From contig CAKOXL010000011.1 of assembly GCA_934130105.1 (NCBI GenBank), forward strand, positions 1-43,207: 43,207 bases of DNA. The letters run 5' to 3'. The DNA comes from an uncultured Bacilli bacterium. GTDB lineage: Bacteria; Bacillota_I; Bacilli_A; RF39; UBA660. The stretch's first letter is position 1. Every line of letters starts with the position of its first letter. A model generated the notes under the pieces. It saw only the letters and a program-made list of their open reading frames with translations, was not told the origin of the DNA and made no database searches. Positions 33,421 through 41,755 of the stretch are shown here, piece after piece. A program made the translations under genes and the position numbers.

Positions 33421-33997
33421 GTTTTAAACTCCTTTTATATAAAATACGGTCCATTATTAGTGCTAATACCGTATTAATGATAGTAGCCATTAAAGTTATT
33501 AAGATTAAGTCAGTTGGATTTTTACTACCATACATACTTCTAACAGCTATAATATCTGTTGCTATTAAGGTAACACCACTTGTATTTAAAACTAGAAATG
33601 TAATCATACTTCTAGTGGCTGTTTTTTTATCTTTATTTTTTTCTTGCATACATTTCATTGCTTTTAGGCCAAATGGAGTTGATGCATTATGAATTCCTAG
33701 CATATTAATCGTTAAATTAGTAGCAATATAGCCAAGGGTTTCCTCATCCTTAATATCTGGAAATATAATTTTAAATAATGGATGCATACATTTTGATAAA
33801 AAATTTAGTACCCCTGCTTTTTTAGCTATATTCATAATGCCACTCCATAAAATCATTAGTGGAAACATTGACAAAAATAATTCTAAACTAGCATTACCGC
33901 AATTTATAATTTCTTCATTGATAATACCTACTCTTCCTGTAAACATTGCATATATTAAACCAGTTATGATTAGAAATGCCCATATTTTGTTAATCAA
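33407..33997 (-). CDS. spmA: Spore maturation protein A family
   Basis: Membrane protein of the same fold as SpmB, 196 aa from the start chosen here. LINKIWAFLIITGLIYAMFTG is the expected N-terminus, and MLGIHNASTPFGLKAM and FLVLNTSGVTLIATDI are family blocks. I place the start at TTG 33997, inside the dacF stop (TTTGATTAA), giving translational coupling. The longer frame to ATG 34084 adds 29 basic residues unlike the family, overlaps dacF by 95 bases and has no ribosome site. Confidence 0.88.
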   Translation of the reverse strand: MINKIWAFLIITGLIYAMFTGRVGIINEEIINCGNASLELFLSMFPLMILWSGIMNIAKKAGVLNFLSKCMHPLFKIIFPDIKDEETLGYIATNLTINMLGIHNASTPFGLKAMKCMQEKNKDKKTATRSMITFLVLNTSGVTLIATDIIAVRSMYGSKNPTDLILITLMATIINTVLALIMDRILYKRSLKHALN

Positions 33998-35063
33998 ATA
34001 ACCACGACCAAATCCTAGATAAGAAACTTTTCTTTTTTTCTTGTACTTTAACAAAAACTTTTTGACTATGAATTTCTTTATCATTTAATTTTACTGATAC
34101 TATACCTACTTCATCATCATTTTTTACATTGTCTAATTCTGTCAATTTGACTAGTACTTTTACATTTTCTTTTTCTATTTCGGTAAGTGGATATGTAAAG
34201 TCTTCTTTGATATAGATAGGATTATTATAGTAATTATCATCTATTTTAAATTTTTTTCTATCCAGTATTTTATAGTTCTTATAATGCTCAAACCCATATT
34301 CATACATCGCTATATGTGAATCATATTCATTGCCATCATTTAGTGTTACTGCTGTTAAATTAAGATTATTATTACTGGCATTGGTAACTAGAGTTCTACC
34401 TGCACTAGGTGTATAACCTGTTTTACCACCTGTTGCATATTCATATAAGTTTAATAATTTATTTCTGTTATTCCATAGGTAACTTTTTCTATCCGATTTG
34501 ACACTATATTTTTTGGTACCAACTATTTTCATATATGTTTCATTATGTGATGCATAACTTGAAAGAAGTGCCATATCATATGCCGTTGATTTATTTTGTG
34601 TAACTTCATCAAGGCCATGTGAATTATTAAAAACAGTATTAGTCATCCCAATTTCCTGTGCTTTATTGTTCATCATCTCAACAAATTTTTCTTCTGTTCC
34701 ACCAATAAAAGTCGCTATTACTATTGCGGCATCATTTCCACTTCTAAGCATTAAACCATATACTATATCTAGTAATTTCATTTTTTCGCCTAATTCAATA
34801 TAAATATTAGATCCATACATAGTTAGTACTTCTTCTCCAACTGTTACTTCCTCATCTAATCTATTTGATTCAATTGCTAGTATTGCTGTCATAATTTTTG
34901 TAATGGATGCAATTAGTCTTGGGTTATCCTTATCTTTCTCATATAAAACTCTACCAGAATCACTATCCATTAAAACACAACTACGACACGAAAGAGAAAG
35001 CCCCATTACCACATTAGGAAACATTACTACTCCAATTAATATAACTGTAATTATTTTTTTCAT
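33990..35063 (-). CDS. dacF: D-alanyl-D-alanine carboxypeptidase (DacF/DacB type)
   Basis: Penicillin-binding protein that trims the last D-Ala of peptidoglycan stem peptides. Signal peptide 1-21. Active-site motifs: S53-I-T-K56 (SxxK), S108-G-N110 (SxN) and K214-T-G216 (KTG). The C-terminal domain follows, and the end is a short aromatic tail (LSRIWSWLF), a likely amphipathic membrane anchor. 357 aa. Start at ATG 35063 after GGATGG. It heads the dac-spmA-spmB operon, the same order as in Bacillus. Confidence 0.93.
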   Translation of the reverse strand: MKKIITVILIGVVMFPNVVMGLSLSCRSCVLMDSDSGRVLYEKDKDNPRLIASITKIMTAILAIESNRLDEEVTVGEEVLTMYGSNIYIELGEKMKLLDIVYGLMLRSGNDAAIVIATFIGGTEEKFVEMMNNKAQEIGMTNTVFNNSHGLDEVTQNKSTAYDMALLSSYASHNETYMKIVGTKKYSVKSDRKSYLWNNRNKLLNLYEYATGGKTGYTPSAGRTLVTNASNNNLNLTAVTLNDGNEYDSHIAMYEYGFEHYKNYKILDRKKFKIDDNYYNNPIYIKEDFTYPLTEIEKENVKVLVKLTELDNVKNDDEVGIVSVKLNDKEIHSQKVFVKVQEKKKSFLSRIWSWLFD

Positions 35064-35098
35064 ATAAACACCATCCATCCTAAAAAAAGTATATGAAA

Positions 35099-35121
35099 AA
35101 AAGGACTAAGTTAGTCCTTTA
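35099..35121 (-). terminator. Terminator of the LysM gene
   Basis: Minus-strand AAAGGACTAA and TTAGTCCTTT with a minimal loop, then TTTT and more T. It lies between the LysM gene and dacF and makes them separate units. Confidence 0.85.
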
Positions 35122-35137
35122 TATTTTATTAATTGCT

Positions 35138-35689
35138 TTAACTGATATTATTTTTTCTAACTGCTATTAATTGTTCTGGTAATAGGTAAATGTTATTATT
35201 ATACATTATTATTTCTTCTGGTGATGTTTTTAAATTTTCGGCTACTGACTTTATAGTATCACCATCTTCTGTTATATATAATGTAACATTCTTTTTAGGT
35301 ACTAATAATTTTTGATCCGGAAAAATATATTCATTTAACTCTAGGCCATTAATATTTGCTAACATTTCACTACTAATATTATATTCAGATCCTATTTTAT
35401 ATAAATTATCATTTTTCTTTACAGTATAGTAAGTATATAGACTATTATCACTTATATCATTTTTATCACTGCTAGTTGTATTATTTATGTCATTATTGAT
35501 ATTATTGTCTTTAGTATCATCAATAATTTCATCGCTAATATCTTCTTCTTTTGGAATTACGATTTCTAAGCCTGGTTCTAAATAGTATATATCTTTTAAA
35601 TCATTTACTTTCACCAAATCAATTACCCTAATGTTAAATTTATTTGCGATACTTTGAATTGTATCTCCCGGTTCGACAATATAGTTCAT
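35138..35689 (-). CDS. Triple-LysM protein without signal peptide
   Basis: 183 aa with three LysM repeats at about 3-46 (YIVEPGDTIQSIANKFN), 84-130 (YYTVKKNDNLYKIGSEYN) and 132-176 (LYITEDGDTIKSVAENL); LysM binds peptidoglycan or GlcNAc polymers. An Asp/Asn-rich linker (about 48-83) joins the first two. There is no signal peptide, lipobox or membrane segment, so it seems to start in the cytoplasm. LysM proteins that act from the mother-cell cytoplasm (SafA, SpoVID type) are known in spore coats; together with dacF-spmA-spmB this suggests, but does not prove, such a role. Confidence 0.85.
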   Translation of the reverse strand: MNYIVEPGDTIQSIANKFNIRVIDLVKVNDLKDIYYLEPGLEIVIPKEEDISDEIIDDTKDNNINNDINNTTSSDKNDISDNSLYTYYTVKKNDNLYKIGSEYNISSEMLANINGLELNEYIFPDQKLLVPKKNVTLYITEDGDTIKSVAENLKTSPEEIIMYNNNIYLLPEQLIAVRKNNIS

Positions 35690-35719
35690 AAAACACTCTC
35701 CTCTTTTAAATATATGAAA

Positions 35720-35742
35720 AAAAAAGAAAATCTTTACGATTT
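35720..35742 (-). terminator. Terminator overlapping the stop of the 408-aa gene
   Basis: Minus-strand arms AGAAAATC and GATTTTCT around GTAAA, followed by a long T run. The stop codon lies in the loop. Confidence 0.85.
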
Positions 35743-36960
35743 TCTATAAATACTAATTCTATTATTTTTGTTATAACGTAGTTCATTATTTTTTAATATT
35801 GGAATTATTTTATCATTGTTATTAAAATAGTATAATGTATCATCACTAACAAAGTATACAGTGTCATAAATAGCAATAAAATTACTAATATTAGCTTTAA
35901 ACAATAATACTGGGTTATCTAAATATTTTTTAGATACGAAATATACTTCATTATCAACATTATAATAATACCCTAGATCAGTTTCTATTAGTTTATCATA
36001 TTTAGCTGTTATACCACTATTTTTAACACTATATAAAATCTTATTATTAACAAAGTCATAAATGTTGGCATCAGTCCAACTACCATCATATAATTTACCA
36101 CCTAATTGCTTGCTACCAATCAATGAAATATTTTTGTTTACTGGATTAAATTCTAATTGTAATAAGTTATTAGGATCGGTGTAATAAATTTTATTATCAA
36201 TAACACCGTTAACATAAGTATTGCTTGATAGCGTATATCCTAAATCAACTGTTTCTATCTTATAATTATTGATATCTATTACATTTACAGATGAAAATTC
36301 TAATAATTTACTACTTGTATATTTAGGTATAATATAATAATTTTTTACTAGATAACCGTGGGTATTTTCATATTTATCAAAATCTAGTATATCAACTGCT
36401 CTTTCATCATTTTTAGAAATTGTATGAATTCCTTTATATGACCACATGATAATAGTATCATTATTTAAGATATTATTAGTATATATAGTTGAGTTAACTA
36501 AATTCTTTGTATCTGATGTATTACTTACTTTAGAAACCGTATAACCCATTTCCTCTAGTGTCTTTTCTATATTAGAGACTAATGTTTTATTGTCAAATGA
36601 AGTACTTGTATATAGTTTATTATCTCTTATACACTCTAAATAGGTTCCATCTCCATTTTCTAAAACGGGATATATACAAATATCATCGTTATCCTTAAAA
36701 TACTCTACTTTTTTTACAATTCTTTTTTGTTTATTGAAGCTATTTGCAATTACGTAATAAAAGTTATTATTATCTATTGTTATTTTTAAGTTGTAACTAT
36801 CGCCAGATGATTTTTGATAATCTTCATAAACTTCAAATAATCTATCGTTATAATCAACTGTATAAGAGATTTCATGACCCTTTTTAAAGAATGATAATCC
36901 AAACTGCAATCCAACTAATAATATAATTAATAAAATTAAAACAGAAATTACTTTCTTCAT
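35734..36960 (-). CDS. Large membrane-anchored exported protein, unknown family
   Basis: 408 aa. One N-terminal hydrophobic segment (about 4-24), then an outward part rich in short repeating strands (IYYTDPNNLLQLEF, ANIYDFVNNKILYSV, YNVDNEVYFVSKK, DTVYFVSDDTLYYF). This pattern suggests a beta-propeller, as in DUF5050-type proteins, but the repeats are too diverged to count by eye. No catalytic motif is visible. It lies 44 bases upstream of the LysM gene, and a terminator separates them. Confidence 0.6.
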   Translation of the reverse strand: MKKVISVLILLIILLVGLQFGLSFFKKGHEISYTVDYNDRLFEVYEDYQKSSGDSYNLKITIDNNNFYYVIANSFNKQKRIVKKVEYFKDNDDICIYPVLENGDGTYLECIRDNKLYTSTSFDNKTLVSNIEKTLEEMGYTVSKVSNTSDTKNLVNSTIYTNNILNNDTIIMWSYKGIHTISKNDERAVDILDFDKYENTHGYLVKNYYIIPKYTSSKLLEFSSVNVIDINNYKIETVDLGYTLSSNTYVNGVIDNKIYYTDPNNLLQLEFNPVNKNISLIGSKQLGGKLYDGSWTDANIYDFVNNKILYSVKNSGITAKYDKLIETDLGYYYNVDNEVYFVSKKYLDNPVLLFKANISNFIAIYDTVYFVSDDTLYYFNNNDKIIPILKNNELRYNKNNRISIYRKS

Positions 36961-37153
36961 ACTACCACATCCTAATATTATTATAACCTATTAATATTAA
37001 AGAATGAAATATTTTTCACTTTCTACTTCTTTACTACATTTAATTAATTCTAGTGTTAACTATTATTAAATATATTATAACTTATCTTTTATGTTTATGG
37101 TAGTGTTTTTTATTTGCTAGAAGCTTTTTATGTTATATTGAAATTTAGAAATT

Positions 37154-37188
37154 ATACCTTTCTATATTCAAAGAAAAAGGTATTTTTT
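37154..37188 (+). terminator. Plus-strand intrinsic terminator without an obvious gene
   Basis: Perfect arms ATACCTTT (37154-37161) and AAAGGTAT (37176-37183) followed by TTTTT on the plus strand. No plus-strand gene lies upstream in the 195 intergenic bases. Confidence 0.6.
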
Positions 37189-37200
37189 ACAAATAAAAAG

Positions 37201-37246
37201 CTATTTCAATAATTAAACCATAGTAGTTTAAGTTATAATGAAATAG
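37201..37246 (-). terminator. Terminator of the 122-aa membrane protein gene
   Basis: Long imperfect hairpin: outer arms CTATTTCA and TGAAATAG, inner arms TTAAAC and GTTTAA; CTTTTT follows on the minus strand. A T run also follows on the plus strand, so it may work both ways. The 298 bases 36961-37258 hold this, the plus-strand terminator and no supported gene. Confidence 0.65.
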
Positions 37247-37258
37247 TCTTTTAATTTT

Positions 37259-37621
37259 TTAAAAACCATAATATGTAGTTATTTTAATAGGACCATATGA
37301 TTTATATTCAAAAAATGCACTTAAATCATCCATTTTTTTGGTTGGAAGCAAATACTTTTTATTATTTGATTCTTCATTTCTAATAAAATTATCATTAAAT
37401 CCAGTCGTATAAGCAATTATAGGATGTCCATATAATGTAATTGATAATCTGATAGAACCATCTGTTGTAAAAAAAGAATAAATGAAAAAAGCTAATAATA
37501 ATATGAAAATTATTATGTTTATGTTATTTTTTTTCTTGTTACGAATTATTTTAAATAACATTATTGATAAAACGATCAGTATAATAATAAATATAGACCA
37601 AATAACTTTTTCCATTTTCAA
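37259..37621 (-). CDS. Small membrane protein, unknown function
   Basis: About 120 aa with two N-terminal membrane segments (about 7-26 and 36-54) and an outward tail ending FEYKSYGPIKITTYYGF. I do not recognise a family. Three in-frame starts exist: GTG 37627 (one base after AGGAG), TTG 37621 (7 bases after it) and ATG 37615 (13 bases after it). TTG has the best spacing and is used here. It has its own long hairpin terminator. Confidence 0.55.
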   Translation of the reverse strand: MKMEKVIWSIFIIILIVLSIMLFKIIRNKKKNNINIIIFILLLAFFIYSFFTTDGSIRLSITLYGHPIIAYTTGFNDNFIRNEESNNKKYLLPTKKMDDLSAFFEYKSYGPIKITTYYGF

Positions 37622-37764
37622 TTTCACACTCCTGGTAGATTGAATATCTACTTATTCATTAAGAACATTAAAAAATATATTTAATTTTTATAAATAGCTA
37701 AACAAAAGTATGTACATGTTTTTGGTATTAGTAATTATACGTTAAATCTTGGCTACTTAACTTT

Positions 37765-38217
37765 TTATTTATCTTTTAATCCTCTTAACTTCTGCTTTTC
37801 TTTCATCATGTATGAAGTTATCATAGTTTCAATTTCTGGTAGTGCTTTTTTATCAATATTTGATAAAGTAATAAACTCATTTATGGTATCAATATAAATT
37901 TTACCCCAAATAATGCCAGATAATACTTTTAAATCGTTGAACATTTCGGGTGTAACCGAATCTAAAAAATATCCAAATACAACTCTTTTTCTACCTATTA
38001 ATAAACGCTTATCTGTTAAAGCAAGTACAGCTGTTGAAAAGATATCAAATGGATTATCATTTTTTTGAGCTGTAAATACATATAATATTTTTTCATCTGG
38101 ATTTAGATGCTTTTCAATTATTCTAGAGTTTTTCTTTAGTCTCCAAGCAATGCCCATTTTATATTTTTTCTTAAATTCTAATAATTTTTCATAAACTGTA
38201 AGTTCATTAGTTTTCAT
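37765..38217 (-). CDS. Bacterial PH-domain-like protein (bPH_3 type)
   Basis: 150 aa, no signal or membrane segment. HLNPDEKILYVFTAQKN, STAVLALTDKRLLIGRKRVVFG and LSGIIWGKIYIDTINEFITLSN follow the strand order of a short PH-like domain, with the typical ALTDKRLL turn. A basic C-terminal helix ends it. Such domains bind proteins or lipids at the membrane; ligand unknown. It starts 22 bases after the degenerate nuclease gene and likely shares its transcript. ATG after GAAGGAATGG. Confidence 0.72.
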   Translation of the reverse strand: MKTNELTVYEKLLEFKKKYKMGIAWRLKKNSRIIEKHLNPDEKILYVFTAQKNDNPFDIFSTAVLALTDKRLLIGRKRVVFGYFLDSVTPEMFNDLKVLSGIIWGKIYIDTINEFITLSNIDKKALPEIETMITSYMMKEKQKLRGLKDK

Positions 38218-38239
38218 AACACCATTCCTTCACTTGTTA

Positions 38240-38872
38240 TTATAACATTTTCTCTATCATTTTCAACAAACTTTCTAATATATCATCTATAAAATCAAAT
38301 ATTTTTCCTAGTAAATTACTAAAAAAATTATCAACTTTATTTTTACTTTCTTCTTTATTACTATCATTAATTTCATTATCATTAGTAACAACATCATCAT
38401 TCCAAATACCAAGTTTGGTATCTTTAGCCTGTTGTTCATCATTAATTAGTAATTCTAAATATTTATCTTGATTTTCACTAGTAACTTTGGCATAACCTTT
38501 ACTAACTAATAAATCCTGTAATAATTCATCGTCTAAAAAAAGCCATGCAAATTTTCTACCATATACATCTTCTTCCAAAGTATTTGGATATTCTAATTCT
38601 ATTTTTTTAGCATTTGTTAAAGTATTACATGTATATTCATTTATTTCAGTACTTAAGTTACTATCATTATTGTTTAAATCATTATAAATATCTATATTTA
38701 AAAGTCTTATTTTAACTTTTTCAGAATCTTCATTAATAACTGTGATATTTTCTAAATCTTTACAAGATTCTAGCGTAACAGTTTCTAAATTACTAATATC
38801 ATCTTCTAATGCATAACACCAAACTGGAGAAATTAGCATAAAACAAATTAATATATAATATAATTTTTTCAT
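38240..38872 (-). CDS. Secreted staphylococcal-nuclease-fold protein, catalytic Glu missing
   Basis: 210 aa with a signal peptide (1-21). The SNase fold is recognised from VKIRLLNID (54-61), CNTLTNAKKIELEYPN, DVYGRKFAWLFLDD (102-115), LLVSKGYAKV and AKDTKLGIWN. Catalytic positions of staphylococcal nuclease map as R35 to R56, D40 to D61, R87 to R106, but E43 to N64. A polar linker and an amphipathic C-terminal helix (DNFFSNLLGKIFDFI) follow. Start ATG 38872 after GAGGTG, 7 bases past the ylmH stop. Probably not an active nuclease in the usual way; could bind nucleic acid outside the cell. Confidence 0.75.
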   Translation of the reverse strand: MKKLYYILICFMLISPVWCYALEDDISNLETVTLESCKDLENITVINEDSEKVKIRLLNIDIYNDLNNNDSNLSTEINEYTCNTLTNAKKIELEYPNTLEEDVYGRKFAWLFLDDELLQDLLVSKGYAKVTSENQDKYLELLINDEQQAKDTKLGIWNDDVVTNDNEINDSNKEESKNKVDNFFSNLLGKIFDFIDDILESLLKMIEKML

Positions 38873-38879
38873 AAACACC

Positions 38880-39605
38880 TCATACATATTTTATAATTTC
38901 TAATACAATATTTTCTTTCTTAGTATAACTAATAATTGACCCTATTTTATATTTTCCGTATTTACGTATTGATATAATATCATTACTATTTAAAATAGCA
39001 TTATTATTCTTAAGTTCATTATAATTTAAGAGAATAAGATTATCTAAAATCATTTTATTAACCTGACTACGACTCTTATTGATTAATTTACTAATAACAT
39101 TATCAATTCTCATACTACTTACTAATACTTTTTTTACTTCAAAATGCTCTTTATATAGTATGATTTCATCAACCGGTGTTAGTGTAAGATTTTGATTATT
39201 TATTACTAAATTATTTTCTAAGAAGTTATTCATCCTGGTTAAATTCGTATAATAGAAATAACCATCTTCAATAAATATGTCACCAATTAAGCTATTATCA
39301 AATCCTAAAGAAAATAATGATTTCAAAACAGCTTGGTGACTAACATCATAGGCTTTTATTTTATAGATGGTTACAAAATTAGTATAACTTCCAAAATAAA
39401 TTACTCTTTTTTCTAAAAAATCATATGGATGATAAACAGAAAATGGAATTTTATGTTGGTTAAGATAATTACTAACTAATTCAAATTGACTAGTATTTAA
39501 AAAGTTACTGCAAATACTTTTACCACTTTTTAAGTAGCATTCATATTTATCTAAAATATTTGCTAGTAGTATTTTATACTCCTTATTATTATAATAATTA
39601 CTCAT
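38880..39605 (-). CDS. ylmH: YlmH-family S4 RNA-binding protein
   Basis: 241 aa. An S4 domain (about 165-230) reads MRIDNVISKLINKSRSQVNKMI...VLNSND, and the N-terminal part has FGSYTNFVTIYKIKA and FSLGFDNSLIGDIFIED, typical of YlmH. YlmH binds ribosomes and helps in rescue of stalled 50S subunits in Bacillus. In Bacillus it lies in the division cluster near divIVA; here it sits next to a nuclease-like and a PH-like gene with no division gene seen. Ribosome site GGAGT. Confidence 0.88.
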   Translation of the reverse strand: MSNYYNNKEYKILLANILDKYECYLKSGKSICSNFLNTSQFELVSNYLNQHKIPFSVYHPYDFLEKRVIYFGSYTNFVTIYKIKAYDVSHQAVLKSLFSLGFDNSLIGDIFIEDGYFYYTNLTRMNNFLENNLVINNQNLTLTPVDEIILYKEHFEVKKVLVSSMRIDNVISKLINKSRSQVNKMILDNLILLNYNELKNNNAILNSNDIISIRKYGKYKIGSIISYTKKENIVLEIIKYV

Positions 39606-39694
39606 ACAATACTCCTAGCATTTATTATATAATAGATAAGCATTAAAATTAAGAATAAATTATATTTTGACATTTTTTTACACAATAATTGAGT

Positions 39695-39722
39695 TTGGTA
39701 GAATATGTCGTTTTTTTATACT
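39695..39722 (+). promoter_or_regulatory. Candidate promoter of the activase module
   Basis: TTGGTA, 16 bases, TATACT on the plus strand, about 55 bases before the first gene. The match is moderate. The 160-base gap to ylmH holds a divergent promoter region. Confidence 0.4.
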
Positions 39723-39777
39723 TTTATAAAATAATAATCGTTACAATATTATCATAGAATTAACTGAGATGATAAGA

Positions 39778-40707
39778 ATGAATAATATAACAATTGGAAT
39801 ACCAAAAGCATTACTTTACTACAAATATGGAGATTTATGGTCTTATTTTTTTGAGCAACTACAATGTAATGTAATCATTAGTCCTAATACTAATAGAAAA
39901 ATACTCGAAGATGGAATTAAATTAAGTCAGGATGAGTCATGCATGGCTATGAAAATTTATATGGGTCATATTAATTATTTACTTGATAAGTGTGATTATA
40001 TATTAGTACCTAGGCTTAAGTGTATTAAGAAAAAAGAAAAATTATGTACTAATTTCTCTGCTTTATACGATATAGTAAATAATGTTTTTGATAAAAAAAT
40101 AATTCATTATAATATTGATGTTGAACATAATGAGGATGAGCTTTATGCTTTTACAACGATGGGATTATCATTAGGATATACTTATAGAAAATCGGTAAAA
40201 GCTTATAAAATAGCTAAGGAAAAAGATGATATGTTAAAAGCTAGAAAATTAAGTAAGCAAAAGTCAGTTATTGCTACTAGTAACAAAATAAAGGTATTGC
40301 TAGCTGGACATCCTTATAATTTGTATGATGAATATATTGGAAAACAGATAAGTACTTTCTTAGAAAATAATAATATTGAGATTATTTACTCTGATTTATA
40401 TGATACAAAATATTTAGAATCAGAGTTTAAGACGATTAGTCCTAAAAATTATTGGACTTACAATAAAGAGATAATGGCCGCAATTAGTCATTATCAAAAA
40501 TTGGTAGATGGCATTATATTAATTACATCTTTTCCGTGTGGACCTGATTCACTTAGTAATGAAATGATTATTAGAAAGGTAGATATTCCTATTACTAATT
40601 TAGTTATTGATGAAGCTAATTCGGATACTGGAATGATTACTAGAATTGAAAGCTTTATAGATATTCTAGAAGAAAGGAGAAAACATATTGAAAGAAAAAA
40701 TTATTAG
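39778..40707 (+). CDS. DUF2229-type 2-hydroxyacyl-CoA dehydratase-related protein
   Basis: 309 aa, soluble, related to the dehydratase D/DUF2229 domains that pair with BadF/HgdC activases. ITIGIPKALLYYKYGDLW is the usual opening. Conserved Cys in the positions that hold Fe-S ligands are C55 (QDESCMAMK), C82 and C90 (LKCIKKKEKLC) and C254 (SFPCGPDS). The start is the ATG at 39778, after GAGATGATAAG; an ATG nine bases earlier has a poorer spacing. It heads a three-gene unit. Substrate and reaction unknown. Confidence 0.78.
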   Translation: MNNITIGIPKALLYYKYGDLWSYFFEQLQCNVIISPNTNRKILEDGIKLSQDESCMAMKIYMGHINYLLDKCDYILVPRLKCIKKKEKLCTNFSALYDIVNNVFDKKIIHYNIDVEHNEDELYAFTTMGLSLGYTYRKSVKAYKIAKEKDDMLKARKLSKQKSVIATSNKIKVLLAGHPYNLYDEYIGKQISTFLENNNIEIIYSDLYDTKYLESEFKTISPKNYWTYNKEIMAAISHYQKLVDGIILITSFPCGPDSLSNEMIIRKVDIPITNLVIDEANSDTGMITRIESFIDILEERRKHIERKNY

Positions 40708-41755
40708 TTTTCCTCATCTAGGTGATTATCATGTACCTTTTAAGTTTTTGCTCACTAGACTAACTAAATGTAAAGTAATTGAAGCACCACCTATTACTAA
40801 AAAAACGATAGAACTAGGTAGTAAATATTCTCCTGATTTTGTTTGTGTACCATTTAAATATAATTTAGGTAACTTTATTGAAACATTAGATAATGGGGCT
40901 AATATTTTAATACAAGCTGGTGGTGGATGTAGATATGGGTATTATTCAGAGGTACAAGAAAAAATATTAAAGGATTTAGGATATGATTTTGAACTTATTA
41001 CCTTAGTAGATAATGATAAATTGACACTAAAAAGCTTATGTAATAAATTTAAAAAAATAGATAAAAATATACCGATATTTAAAATGTTATACTATTTTCC
41101 ACTTACTATTTTGATGATTAGATATATGGATAATATTGATAATTATATACGTCTAAATATTGGGTTTGAGGTAGAAAAAAATAGTTTCATTAATTTAAAA
41201 AGAGAAATGTTAAATAGTTTTTCTAAATGTAATGGTTATATTTCACTGTTAAAAAGTTATTTAAAATATAAAAAGTTATTTAAAAACTTAAAGATAAATA
41301 AACCTAGTAATTGTTTAAAGGTTGGTATAATTGGCGAACTTTATACTTCTATGGAACCTTTTTCTAGCTATTTTTTAGAAAAAGAACTTGCTAGTATGAA
41401 TATTGAAATTAAACGTTTTACTAATGTTAGTTATTTATTGTATGAGAAAAGCATGCAAAGAAGGAAAAATCTTAATTATATAAAAGATTACTGTAAATAT
41501 ACTATTGGTGCTGACGGAATGGATAATATTTATAGAGCTAAATACTTGATTGATCAAGGATATGATGGAATTATTCATATTAAACCGTTTGGATGTACAC
41601 CTGAAATTGGAGCTATACCTATTATTAGGAAAGTATGTCAGGATGGAAAAATTCCTATTATTTATTTTTCTTTTGATTCACAAACAAGTGAAACTGGTAT
41701 AAAAACAAGATTAGAAGCATTTTACGATATGCTTAAACTAAGGAAGGGTGATTAA
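40688..41755 (+). CDS. Second DUF2229/HGD-like dehydratase-related protein
   Basis: 355 aa, sister of the preceding gene product. Opens ISFPHLGDYHVPFK. Cys suited to bind Fe-S clusters are C53 (FVCVPFKYN), C81 (AGGGCRYGYY) and C303 (KPFGCTPE). It has a linker of lysine-rich helices (about 160-205). The start is TTG 40688, 8 bases after AAGGAG; it overlaps the upstream gene by 20 bases, a sign of coupled translation. The family occurs in single about 1,400-residue proteins in other Firmicutes, with BadF and DUF2229 fused; here the parts are separate. Confidence 0.78.
   Translation: MKEKIISFPHLGDYHVPFKFLLTRLTKCKVIEAPPITKKTIELGSKYSPDFVCVPFKYNLGNFIETLDNGANILIQAGGGCRYGYYSEVQEKILKDLGYDFELITLVDNDKLTLKSLCNKFKKIDKNIPIFKMLYYFPLTILMIRYMDNIDNYIRLNIGFEVEKNSFINLKREMLNSFSKCNGYISLLKSYLKYKKLFKNLKINKPSNCLKVGIIGELYTSMEPFSSYFLEKELASMNIEIKRFTNVSYLLYEKSMQRRKNLNYIKDYCKYTIGADGMDNIYRAKYLIDQGYDGIIHIKPFGCTPEIGAIPIIRKVCQDGKIPIIYFSFDSQTSETGIKTRLEAFYDMLKLRKGD

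Noticed and set aside
33998..34084. N-terminal extension of spmA
   Set aside because: It overlaps dacF by about 95 bases, is basic and unlike the family start, and has no ribosome site.
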